From assembly GCA_963744105.1 (NCBI GenBank), contig CAVUSJ010000004.1, positions 682,001 to 746,000 on the forward strand: a stretch of 64,000 nucleotides of DNA, written 5' to 3'. The notes below the pieces were generated by a model that worked only from the letters and a program-made list of their open reading frames with translations, was not told the origin of the DNA and made no database searches. The translations under genes and the position numbers were made by a program. Positions 15,205-23,097 of the stretch are shown here, piece by piece; the first letter of the stretch is position 1, and each line of letters opens with the position of its first letter. Source of the stretch: DASUPK01 sp963744105. Lineage in GTDB: Bacteria > Actinomycetota > Thermoleophilia > Solirubrobacterales > 70-9.

Positions 15205-18200
15205 GAGGCGACGGCCTCGACGACGATCACCGATCCCAACGGGATCCCGGGGACCGGCGACGAGACCGCGACCCCGGGCTCGCTGAACGTCACCTACGCG
15301 GACCAGACCTGGACCGCCCTTGCCAACGGCCCGGTTGAGTTCCGCGAGGACACGGTGCTCAGCGGCCCGCTTCCGCCGGGGTTCACCAATCTCGTTGCGG
15401 GCATCCGCATCAATGCCGTCGTCGCCGGCGTGATCACGGTCCGGTTCGGCTGCGACCCCGGCACGGTGGTCGAGAGCGCGGACCCGAGCACGATCGTGCT
15501 CACCGATCCGGCTGTGTCGTTCGCCACCACGGAGCCTCCACGGCAGATCTCGATCAACGATGTCTCGCACAACGAGGGCAACAGCGGGCAGACCGCGTAC
15601 GACTTCACGGTCTCGCTCGATCACCCCTCAGTGCATCCAGTGACGGTCAATTTCGCGACCGCGAACGGCACGGCTACCGCACCCAGCGACTACACGGCTA
15701 ACTCGGGGACGGTCACCTTCGCCCCCGGGGACACGTCCAAGACGGTGACCGTGCAGGTCAACGGAGACACCACCGTGGAGCCGAACGAGACGTTCAACGT
15801 GAACCTCTCGGGCGCCACGGGCAACGCGACGATCACCGACGCCCAAGGGGTGGGGACGATCGTCAATGACGACACACCGGCACCGACGGTGACGGCGCTG
15901 AGCCCGACCCACGGCGCAGCCGCGGGCGGCAACACGGTGACGCTCACCGGCACCGACCTGACCGGCACGACCGCGGTCCACTTCGGCGCCAACGCGGCGA
16001 CCGGGGTCACCGTCGTCAACGCGACCACGGTCACGGCCGTCGCCCCGGCGGGCACCCAGGGGACCACGGTCGACGTCACGGCGACCACGCCGGCGGGCAC
16101 CAGCTCGACGGCCGGCACCGGCAACGACTACACCTATGACGCAGTCATCCCGGCACCGACGGTGACGGCGCTCAACCCGACCCACGGGCCGGCGGGCGGC
16201 GGCAACTCGGTGACGATCACCGGCACCGACTTCACCGGTGCGACATCGGTCCACTTCGGCGCCAACGCGGCGACCGGGGTCACGGTCGTCAACGCGACCA
16301 CGATCACGGCCAACGCCCCGGCTGGCACCCAGGGGACCACGGTGGACGTCACGGTGACCACGCCTGCGGGCACCAGCTCGGGGGCCGGCACCGGCAACGA
16401 CTACACCTATGACGCAGTCATCCCGGCACCGACGGTGACGGCGCTCAACCCGACCCACGGGCCGGCGGGCGGCGGCAACTCGGTGACGATCACCGGCACC
16501 GACTTCACCGGTGCGACATCGGTCCACTTCGGCGCCAACGCGGCGACCGGGGTCACGGTCGTCAACGCGACCACGATCACGGCCAACGCCCCGGCTGGCA
16601 CCCAGGGGACCACGGTGGACGTCACGGTGACCACGCCTGCGGGCACCAGCTCGGGGGCCGGCACCGGCAACGACTACACCTATGACGCAGTCATCCCGGC
16701 ACCGACGGTGACGGCGCTCAACCCGACCCACGGGCCGGCGGGCGGCGGCAACTCGGTGACGATCACCGGCACCGACTTCACCGGTGCGACATCGGTCCAC
16801 TTCGGCGCCAACGCGGCGACCGGGGTCACGGTCGTCAACGCGACCACGATCACGGCCAACGCCCCGGCTGGCACCCAGGGGACCACGGTGGACGTCACGG
16901 TGACCACGCCTGCGGGCACCAGCTCGGGGGCCGGCACCGGCAACGACTACACCTATGACGCAGTCATCCCGGCACCGACGGTGACGGCGCTCAACCCGAC
17001 CCACGGGCCGGCGGGCGGCGGCAACTCGGTGACGATCACCGGCACCGACTTCACCGGTGCGACATCGGTTCACTTCGGCGCCAACGCGGCGACCGGGGTC
17101 ACGGTCGTCAACGCGACCACGATCACGGCCAACGCCCCGGCTGGCACCCAGGGGACCACGGTGGACGTCACGGTGACCACGCCTGCGGGCACCAGCTCGG
17201 GGGCCGGCACCGGCAACGACTACACCTATGACGCAGTCATCCCGGCACCGACGGTGACGGCGCTCAACCCGACCCACGGGCCGGCGGGCGGCGGCAACTC
17301 GGTGACGATCACCGGCACCGACTTCACCGGTGCGACATCGGTCCACTTCGGCGCCAACGCGGCGACCGGGGTCACGGTCGTCAACGCGACCACGATCACG
17401 GCCAACGCCCCGGCTGGCACCCAGGGGACCACGGTGGACGTCACGGTGACCACGCCTGCGGGCACCAGCTCGGGGGCCGGCACCGGCAACGACTACACCT
17501 ATGACGCAGTCATCCCGGCACCGACGGTGACGGCGCTCAACCCGACCCACGGGCCGGCGGGCGGCGGCAACTCGGTGACGATCACCGGCACCGACTTCAC
17601 CGGTGCGACATCGGTCCACTTCGGCGCCAACGCGGCGACCGGGGTCACGGTCGTCAACGCGACCACGATCACGGCCAACGCCCCGGCTGGCACCCAGGGG
17701 ACCACGGTGGACGTCACGGTGACCACGCCTGCGGGCACCAGCTCGGGGGCCGGCACCGGCAACGACTACACCTATGACGCAGTCGTCACGCCGTCGAACA
17801 TCACGATCAACGATGTCTCGCACAACGAGGGCAACAGCGGGACCACCGCGTACGTCTTCACGGTCTCGCTCAGCGCGGCCCAGGCCGCGCCGGTGACGGT
17901 CAATTTCGCGACCGCCGACGGCACGGCTACCGCACCCAGCGACTACACGGCTAACTCGGGGACGGTCACCTTCGCCCCCGGGGACACGTCCAAGACGGTG
18001 ACCGTGCAGGTCAACGGCGACACCACCGTGGAGCCGAACGAGACGTTCAACGTGAACCTCTCGGGCGCCACGGGCAACGCGACGATCACCGACGCCCAAG
18101 GGGTGGGGACGATCGTCAATGACGACCAAGCTGGTTCGGTCAACAACGCCTGTGTGAACAGCCTGATCCCGACCCAGGCCAGCCTGATCCCCGTGGTCAT

Positions 18201-19386
18201 GACCGCTAATGCGTCGCCGAACCCGGTGTCGCCCGGGGGTACGGTCACGTTGAGCAACATCAACCAGCACCTGGCCATCCCGCCGCAGGTCTTCGTTGCC
18301 GGCTACAACGCCACCAACGGGACGCTTATCCACGTGGGAGCCAACAACATCCCGATCACCGACATCCACACGGTGATCGAGGGGACGAACACGGTCGAGG
18401 GCACCCAGACCACCAACGCCGCGACCGCGACGGCCACAACGACGATCACCGATCCCGACGGGGTGCCGGGCACAGGCGACGAGACGGCGACTCCGGGCAC
18501 GGTGGACGTCACCTACGCGAACCAGACCTGGACCGCCGGAGCCAGCGGCACGATCAATTTCCGCGAGGACACGGTTACGCCGCTCACCACTACCAGCTCC
18601 GGCATCAACATCACGGCCGTCATCGCTGGGGCCATCACGGTCCGGTTCGGCTGCGACCCCGGCGAGGTGGTAGAGGGGGCGAATCCGAGCACGATCGTGC
18701 TCACCGATCCGGCCCCGTCGTTCGCCAGCACGCAGATCCAGCAACCGGCGGCGTCGAACATCACGATCAACGACGTCTCGCACAACGAGGGCAACAGCGG
18801 GCAGACCGCGTACGTCTTCACGGTCTCGCTCAGCGCGCCCCAGGCCGCGGCGGTGACGGTCAATTTCGCGACCGCGAACGGCACGGCTACCGCACCCAGC
18901 GACTACACGGCTAACTCGGGGACGGTCACCTTCGCCCCCGGCGTGACCTCGCAGACGGTGACGGTGCAGGTCAACGGCGACACCACCGTGGAGCCGAACG
19001 AGACGTTCAACGTGAACCTCTCGGGCGCCACGGGCAACGCGACGATCACCGACGCCCAAGGGGTGGGGACGATCGTCAATGACGACCAGGCTCAGTGCAA
19101 CGGCCCGTCGATAAGCAAGCTGTTCCCGAATGTCGGGATCGCGAACATCGGCGGAATCACCCTGATCTCCGGCCAGCACTTCACCGGGGCCACCTCGGTG
19201 AAGTTCGGAAGCACCCCGGCGAAGGCGTTCAAGGTGCTCTCCGACAGTCAGATCGTGGCGATCGCGCCACCGTTGCCTGCCGGCACGGTCGATGTGAGAG
19301 TGACCGGCCCTTGCGGCACGAGTCCAGTGACCGCTGGCGACAAGTTCACCTATGTCAAGCTCGGCCACAAGGACGACCACCACTAG
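15007..19386 (+). CDS. Large repetitive surface protein copy 2 (Calx-beta and IPT/TIG repeats)
   Basis: A 1459-codon open frame; homology to copy 3 starts at about 15205, so the first ~65 codons are probably not real and the true N-terminus lies in the frameshifted part before it. Order: rest of the NAC...RFGCDPG domain (to 15540); Calx-beta (15541-15870, VSHNEGNSGQTAYDFTVSL, DTTVEPNETFNVNLS, GTIVNDD); one IPT/TIG domain; six near-identical IPT/TIG repeats (16141-17778); a second Calx-beta; a second full copy of the NAC domain (18136-18744); a third Calx-beta; a last divergent IPT/TIG ending GHKDDHH. Calx-beta domains bind calcium and IPT/TIG are Ig-like stalk modules. This suggests a long adhesin-like surface filament. 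No sortase signal or anchor is visible. Confidence 0.8.
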   Translation: MQRRGYGHLEQHPAARGHPAGGLRRRLQRRRPDDRGEQHPDHHRPDGDRGHEHGPGHPDDQQPGVGEATASTTITDPNGIPGTGDETATPGSLNVTYADQTWTALANGPVEFREDTVLSGPLPPGFTNLVAGIRINAVVAGVITVRFGCDPGTVVESADPSTIVLTDPAVSFATTEPPRQISINDVSHNEGNSGQTAYDFTVSLDHPSVHPVTVNFATANGTATAPSDYTANSGTVTFAPGDTSKTVTVQVNGDTTVEPNETFNVNLSGATGNATITDAQGVGTIVNDDTPAPTVTALSPTHGAAAGGNTVTLTGTDLTGTTAVHFGANAATGVTVVNATTVTAVAPAGTQGTTVDVTATTPAGTSSTAGTGNDYTYDAVIPAPTVTALNPTHGPAGGGNSVTITGTDFTGATSVHFGANAATGVTVVNATTITANAPAGTQGTTVDVTVTTPAGTSSGAGTGNDYTYDAVIPAPTVTALNPTHGPAGGGNSVTITGTDFTGATSVHFGANAATGVTVVNATTITANAPAGTQGTTVDVTVTTPAGTSSGAGTGNDYTYDAVIPAPTVTALNPTHGPAGGGNSVTITGTDFTGATSVHFGANAATGVTVVNATTITANAPAGTQGTTVDVTVTTPAGTSSGAGTGNDYTYDAVIPAPTVTALNPTHGPAGGGNSVTITGTDFTGATSVHFGANAATGVTVVNATTITANAPAGTQGTTVDVTVTTPAGTSSGAGTGNDYTYDAVIPAPTVTALNPTHGPAGGGNSVTITGTDFTGATSVHFGANAATGVTVVNATTITANAPAGTQGTTVDVTVTTPAGTSSGAGTGNDYTYDAVIPAPTVTALNPTHGPAGGGNSVTITGTDFTGATSVHFGANAATGVTVVNATTITANAPAGTQGTTVDVTVTTPAGTSSGAGTGNDYTYDAVVTPSNITINDVSHNEGNSGTTAYVFTVSLSAAQAAPVTVNFATADGTATAPSDYTANSGTVTFAPGDTSKTVTVQVNGDTTVEPNETFNVNLSGATGNATITDAQGVGTIVNDDQAGSVNNACVNSLIPTQASLIPVVMTANASPNPVSPGGTVTLSNINQHLAIPPQVFVAGYNATNGTLIHVGANNIPITDIHTVIEGTNTVEGTQTTNAATATATTTITDPDGVPGTGDETATPGTVDVTYANQTWTAGASGTINFREDTVTPLTTTSSGINITAVIAGAITVRFGCDPGEVVEGANPSTIVLTDPAPSFASTQIQQPAASNITINDVSHNEGNSGQTAYVFTVSLSAPQAAAVTVNFATANGTATAPSDYTANSGTVTFAPGVTSQTVTVQVNGDTTVEPNETFNVNLSGATGNATITDAQGVGTIVNDDQAQCNGPSISKLFPNVGIANIGGITLISGQHFTGATSVKFGSTPAKAFKVLSDSQIVAIAPPLPAGTVDVRVTGPCGTSPVTAGDKFTYVKLGHKDDHH
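16141..17778 (+). repeat. Six tandem 273-bp repeats (91-residue IPT/TIG units)
   Basis: Six head-to-tail units start at 16141, 16414, 16687, 16960, 17233 and 17506, each opening GCAGTCATCCCGGCACC. They look identical base for base apart from one silent C-to-T at 17070 in unit four. Each encodes one IPT/TIG domain (TVTALNPTHGPAGGGNSVTI to GTGNDYTYDAVI). Such identity means very recent amplification or ongoing gene conversion. Confidence 0.95.
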
Positions 19387-19407
19387 AGGTAGCTGAGCAG
19401 CGCCACT

Positions 19408-19461
19408 GAGCAAGGGAAATGACTGCGCCGGGCCTAGGTCCGGCGCAGTCATTGCTTGCTC
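19408..19461 (+). terminator. Strong intrinsic terminator after surface protein copy 2
   Basis: A perfect 14-bp stem (AATGACTGCGCCGG 19418-19431 with its complement 19440-19453), 8-nt loop, extended by GAGCAAG 19408-19414 pairing with CTTGCTC 19455-19461. It lies 22 bp after the stop codon. Confidence 0.75.
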
Positions 19462-19464
19462 GAG

Positions 19465-19620
19465 GAGGAGCGATGACTAGCGCCGCGGAAGGGCAGTATT
19501 TGGCGGTCGAGGGACCCACCGGACTGCCTTAGGTGTAGCGCTGGGCGCGCTCGCCTTGCTCGCCGGGCTGGTCGCCTCCAGCCCCGCCCTTCGCCGGCCA
19601 GGATCGACTCTCCCAGCGCG
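19465..19620 (+). pseudogene. Relic of another surface-protein 5' end
   Basis: GAGGAGGAGCGATGA..AGCGCCGC resembles the ribosome site and first codons of copy 1 (GAGGAGGAGCAATGATCAAGCGCCGC). About 60 bp later a signal-peptide-like LGALALLAGLVASSPA is encoded, interrupted by stop codons. It looks like a decayed start of a further copy; the similarity is short, so this is tentative. It occupies the gap between copies 2 and 3. Confidence 0.35.
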
Positions 19621-19679
19621 TCGTCGGTGGTACGCACCTGTGGAGATCAGGCGGCCTCAAGCTGAAGACCCTGACGCTG

Positions 19680-19752
19680 CCGATTACCACCGGGAGGAGC
19701 GACGCTGCGAGGGCGACGCCGCTGAGAGTTGCCTTGGAAGCCGCCTGAGCAT
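19680..19752 (-). pseudogene. Relic of the divergent lipoprotein gene (copy 3)
   Basis: The minus strand from the ATG at 19752 reads ATGCTCAGG and then, after one missing base relative to copy 2, codons for AASKATLSGVALAASL, matching MLRTASKAIFNGAALAASL of the intact lipoprotein. Similarity ends in the signal peptide; the rest of the gene is gone. It keeps the same divergent position relative to its surface-protein promoter. Confidence 0.6.
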
Positions 19753-19791
19753 TCGAGAATCCTGGTGTTTTTCAATTTCCAGTAGTGGACC

Positions 19792-19820
19792 TTGACATTA
19801 CGGTTTTTCGGGTATATGAA
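19792..19820 (+). promoter_or_regulatory. Promoter of surface protein copy 3 (TTGACA-N17-TATGAA)
   Basis: TTGACA 19792-19797, 17-bp spacer, TATGAA 19815-19820. The leader of about 145 nt (TAACCACGTGTT to the AGAGGAGAAGCG ribosome site) closely matches that of copy 2. Confidence 0.75.
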
Positions 19821-19971
19821 TCAGGGCGTTCTATAAACGTGCCGTTCTATAACCACGTGTTAGCCCTTGGTCCACATCGCTTCACCGCAGCCTCAGAGGG
19901 CTTCGGATGATCGGAAGGGATCGGGCGAGTCGAGGGAGAACGCGAAGGGAATCGCGAACAGAGGAGAAGCG

Positions 19972-22230
19972 ATGATCAAGCGCCGCCGGACAGCCGTACT
20001 TGCCGCCTTTGCAGTGGTAGCGAGCGTCTTCTTGCTGCCTGCAAGCCCGGCCAGCGCCGCCACCTTCGACAACGCCTGCGTCAACAGCCTGATCCCGACG
20101 CAGTCCAGCCTGATCCCGATAACGATGACCGCTACCGCGTCGCCGAACCCGGTGGCGCCCGGGGGTACGGTCACCTTGAGCAACATCTCGCAGCAGGCGG
20201 CGATTCCACCGGCGGTCTTCATCGCCGGCTACAACGCCGGCGTCCTGACCACCGGGGTGAACAACATCCCGATCACCAACATCCACACGGTGATCGCGGG
20301 CACGAACACGGTGCAGGGCACGCAGACCACCAACAACGCGACCACGACGGCGACGACGACGATCACAGATCCCAACGGGATCCCGGGAACCGGCGATGAG
20401 ACCGCTACTGCGGGCACGCTGAGCGTCACCTACGCAAATGAGACGTGGACCGCCGGTGCAAGCGGCGCGATCAATTTCCGCGAGAACACGGTGATCAGCG
20501 GACCGATTCCGCCGGGGTTCACCAATTCGGTCGCCGGCGTCAACATCACGGCCGTGGTCGCCGGCGTGATCACTGTCCGGTTCGGCTGTGACCCGGGCAC
20601 TGTGGTCGAGTCGGCGGATCCGAGCACGATCGTGCTCACCGATCCGGCCGCGACGTTCGCCAGCACCCAGATCGCCCAGGTCATCCCGGCACCGACGGTG
20701 ACGGCGCTGAGCCCGACCCACGGCGCGGCCGCGGGCGGCAACACGGTGACGCTCACCGGCACCGACCTGACCGGCACCACCGCGGTCCACTTCGGCGCCA
20801 ACGCGGCGACCGGGGTCACCGTCATCAACGGGACGACGGTGACGGCCACCGCCCCGGCGGGCACCGCCGGGAGCACGGTCGACGTCACGGCGACCACGCC
20901 GGGGGGCACCAGCTCCACGGCCGGCACCGGCAACGACTACACCTATGACGTGGTCGTCCCGCCGGCACCGACGGTGACGGCGCTGAGCCCGACCCACGGC
21001 GCGGCCGCGGGCGGCAACACGGTGACGCTCACCGGCACCAACCTGACCGGCACCACCGCGGTCCACTTCGGCGCCAACGCGGCGACCGGGGTCACCGTCA
21101 TCAACGGGACGACGGTGACGGCCACCGCCCCGGCGGGCACCGCCGGGAGCACGGTCGACGTCACGGCGACCACGCCGGGGGGCACCAGCTCCACGGCCGG
21201 CACCGGCAACGACTACACCTATGACGTGGTCGTCCCGCCGGCACCGACGGTGACGGCGCTGAGCCCGACCCACGGCGCGGCCGCGGGCGGCAACACGGTG
21301 ACGCTCACCGGCACCAACCTGACCGGCACCACCGCGGTCCACTTCGGTGTCAACGCGGCGACCGGGGTCACCGTCGTCAACGCGACCACGGTCACGGCCG
21401 TCGCCCCGGCGGGCACCGCCGGGAGCACGGTCGACGTCACGGCGACCACGCCGGGGGCCACCAGCTCCACGGCCGGCACCGGCAACGACTACACATACGA
21501 CCAAGGCGCGAACCAGGCACCAATGGCGAACGCCGGACCCGACCAGACGGTCGCTTCCGGTGCGTCGGTGACGCTCGATGGATCGGGATCGACCGATCCG
21601 GAGGGCCAGCCGCTCACCTATCAGTGGACCCAGACGGGCGGAACGACGGTGACGCTCAGTGATCCGACCGCGGTCATGCCGACGTTCACGGCGCCGACCG
21701 GGCCGGACACGCTGACGTTCGACCTCCAGGTCTGTGACCCGGAGCCACTCTGCGACACCGATTCGGTGACGATCACGGTGCAGCCGCCGGTCGCCGAGGG
21801 GATCGACGCCGCGGGCGATGTGATCGTCAATGGCCCGGTTCAGGCCAAGAAGGACAGCAAGGTGTACGTCTTCCGTGTCAGCAACCTGGGGGACTCGCCG
21901 ATCACGGTCGATCCCACCACCGACATTGACGCCGTCGTCAACGTCAACGGGACGCCGAACGGCTCGGTCTCCTCGCTGACTGGCACGAAGACGATCAAGC
22001 CGGGTAAGAGTGTCCGGTTCCGGCTCGAGTGGACCCAGGACGGCACCCTAGCCGCGGGCGACGCCGTCGAGTTCACGGCGTGCGTGAACCTGGCTGGTGA
22101 CAGCAACCCCACCAACAACTGTGACAGCGAGACCCGCACGGCTGTTGGGAAACATCAACCATGCCACGGTGATGGGAAAGACCACCACGGTGATGGGGAT
22201 AAACACCACGGCGAAGGGCATCGTCACTAG
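19972..22230 (+). CDS. Modular surface protein copy 3 (NAC domain, IPT/TIG repeats, PKD-like, His-rich tail)
   Basis: A 752-residue intact member of the family. Signal peptide (residues 1-~30); the NAC...RFGCDPG domain (residues ~31-235); three IPT/TIG repeats of 92 residues; a PKD/K319-like Ig domain (NAGPDQTVASGASVTLDGSGSTDPEGQPLTYQW); a CARDB/DUF11-like domain (VFRVSNLGDSPITVDP, VRFRLEWTQ, NPTNNCDSET); and a C-terminal tail with repeated HGDG/HHGDGDKHHGEG, rich in His and Asp. The ATG was chosen for its AGAGGAG ribosome site. The frame extends upstream to a TTG at 19867, and the same extension exists in copy 2. No anchor signal is seen. The His-rich tail may bind metal (inference). Confidence 0.85.
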   Translation: MIKRRRTAVLAAFAVVASVFLLPASPASAATFDNACVNSLIPTQSSLIPITMTATASPNPVAPGGTVTLSNISQQAAIPPAVFIAGYNAGVLTTGVNNIPITNIHTVIAGTNTVQGTQTTNNATTTATTTITDPNGIPGTGDETATAGTLSVTYANETWTAGASGAINFRENTVISGPIPPGFTNSVAGVNITAVVAGVITVRFGCDPGTVVESADPSTIVLTDPAATFASTQIAQVIPAPTVTALSPTHGAAAGGNTVTLTGTDLTGTTAVHFGANAATGVTVINGTTVTATAPAGTAGSTVDVTATTPGGTSSTAGTGNDYTYDVVVPPAPTVTALSPTHGAAAGGNTVTLTGTNLTGTTAVHFGANAATGVTVINGTTVTATAPAGTAGSTVDVTATTPGGTSSTAGTGNDYTYDVVVPPAPTVTALSPTHGAAAGGNTVTLTGTNLTGTTAVHFGVNAATGVTVVNATTVTAVAPAGTAGSTVDVTATTPGATSSTAGTGNDYTYDQGANQAPMANAGPDQTVASGASVTLDGSGSTDPEGQPLTYQWTQTGGTTVTLSDPTAVMPTFTAPTGPDTLTFDLQVCDPEPLCDTDSVTITVQPPVAEGIDAAGDVIVNGPVQAKKDSKVYVFRVSNLGDSPITVDPTTDIDAVVNVNGTPNGSVSSLTGTKTIKPGKSVRFRLEWTQDGTLAAGDAVEFTACVNLAGDSNPTNNCDSETRTAVGKHQPCHGDGKDHHGDGDKHHGEGHRH
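20686..21500 (+). repeat. Three tandem 276-bp IPT/TIG repeats
   Basis: Units begin at 20686, 20962 and 21238 (CCGGCACCGACGGTGACGGCG). Units one and two are almost identical. Unit three switches in its middle to VVNATTVTAVAPAGT, the version found in the first IPT domain of copy 2, which suggests gene conversion between the paralogues. Confidence 0.85.
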
Positions 22231-22250
22231 GGCAGTTGGCGGCGCGTGAT

Positions 22251-22285
22251 GGGCGGGCAGAGCGCGATTGGCCCTCTGCCCGCCC
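22251..22285. terminator. Bidirectional terminator between copy 3 and the ABC permease
   Basis: A perfect 12-bp stem, GGGCGGGCAGAG 22251-22262 with CTCTGCCCGCCC 22274-22285, and an 11-nt loop, placed between two convergent genes. Confidence 0.7.
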
Positions 22286-22302
22286 CGTCGTGCTCGGGAG
22301 CG

Positions 22303-23097
22303 TCACTCGTGCGTGCGGCCCTGCGGCTCCCAGCGGAACCGCTTCGTGGCGACCCGGAGGCCGGCCAGCCCCCAGATGGCGAGCACCGCCACGTCGTTGG
22401 CGGACAGCCCGATGCCGGTCGGATCCTTGGCGACGGTCGTCTGCAGGCCCTGGGCCAGGTGGTAGAGGGGGAAGATGCGCCCGATCTCCTGGAGCCAACT
22501 CGGCAGCGTGTCGATCGGAATGAAGATCCCGGAGACGAAGGAGAGCATCAGCACCGTGAAGGCGCCGATCGGCTGGGCGCTCTCCTCGTTCTTGGCGAGC
22601 GCCGTGGCGGCGATGCCGAGGGCCGAGAGCGCGGCCGTCCCGAGGAAGAGGTAGATGACGAAGCCGGGAACGGTCTGCGCGGGCAGCTCGACTCCGTAGA
22701 AGACGATCCCGATCGCGATCATGACCCCGCCGACGGTGAACGCGAACGCCACCGAGCGCAGGACCTGGGCGGCGACGAAGGTCCATGCCGGCACCGGCAT
22801 GCCGCGCAGCCTCTTCAGCTGACCGCGCTCCCGCTGTGCGGTCAGCGCCATCAGCGGGGTGCTGAAGCAAGAGAGGGCGAGCGCGTAGGCGATTAGGCCC
22901 GCGGTGAAGTAGGAGTGGATGCTCACCGTGTGCCCGGCGACCGTGGTCGTGTCGGGACCGCCCTGCGTGAAGATCGAGTTGAAGAGCAGCAGGAAGAAGA
23001 TCGGGAAGATCGCGCCGAAGATCATCGCCCTCGGGGTGCGCAGCGTGGTCAGGATCGCGTAGCGAGCCTGGACCGCGACGAGGCCGGCGTCGCTCAT
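22303..23097 (-). CDS. ABC-2 type transporter permease
   Basis: A 264-residue membrane subunit of a drug/lipid exporter. Six hydrophobic segments are visible, starting with AMIFGAIFPIFFLLLF, and the family features RERGQLKRLRGMP and FPLYHLAQGL are present. The start overlaps the end of the ATPase frame by 4 bp, so the two were one translation-coupled unit. Because the ATPase gene upstream is damaged, this permease may be inactive unless another ATPase serves it. Confidence 0.88.
   Translation of the reverse strand: MSDAGLVAVQARYAILTTLRTPRAMIFGAIFPIFFLLLFNSIFTQGGPDTTTVAGHTVSIHSYFTAGLIAYALALSCFSTPLMALTAQRERGQLKRLRGMPVPAWTFVAAQVLRSVAFAFTVGGVMIAIGIVFYGVELPAQTVPGFVIYLFLGTAALSALGIAATALAKNEESAQPIGAFTVLMLSFVSGIFIPIDTLPSWLQEIGRIFPLYHLAQGLQTTVAKDPTGIGLSANDVAVLAIWGLAGLRVATKRFRWEPQGRTHE

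Noticed and set aside
14985..15215. Programmed ribosomal frameshifting in surface protein copy 2
   Set aside because: The frame changes come with net 8-base insertions and scrambled sequence relative to copy 3, and no slippery heptamer plus stimulatory structure was found. Mutation or sequence error fits better.
16141..17778. Regular repeats as a CRISPR array
   Set aside because: Units are 273 bp, contiguous without unique spacers, and encode a continuous protein domain; there are no cas genes.
15628..19452. A 1274-codon open frame on the minus strand across surface protein copy 2
   Set aside because: It is the mirror of a GC-rich repetitive plus-strand gene. The plus frame has recognisable Calx-beta and IPT/TIG domains; the minus frame is a low-complexity Arg/Gly/Val/Asp pattern repeating with the DNA repeats. 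The same applies to the minus frame at 19882-21504.
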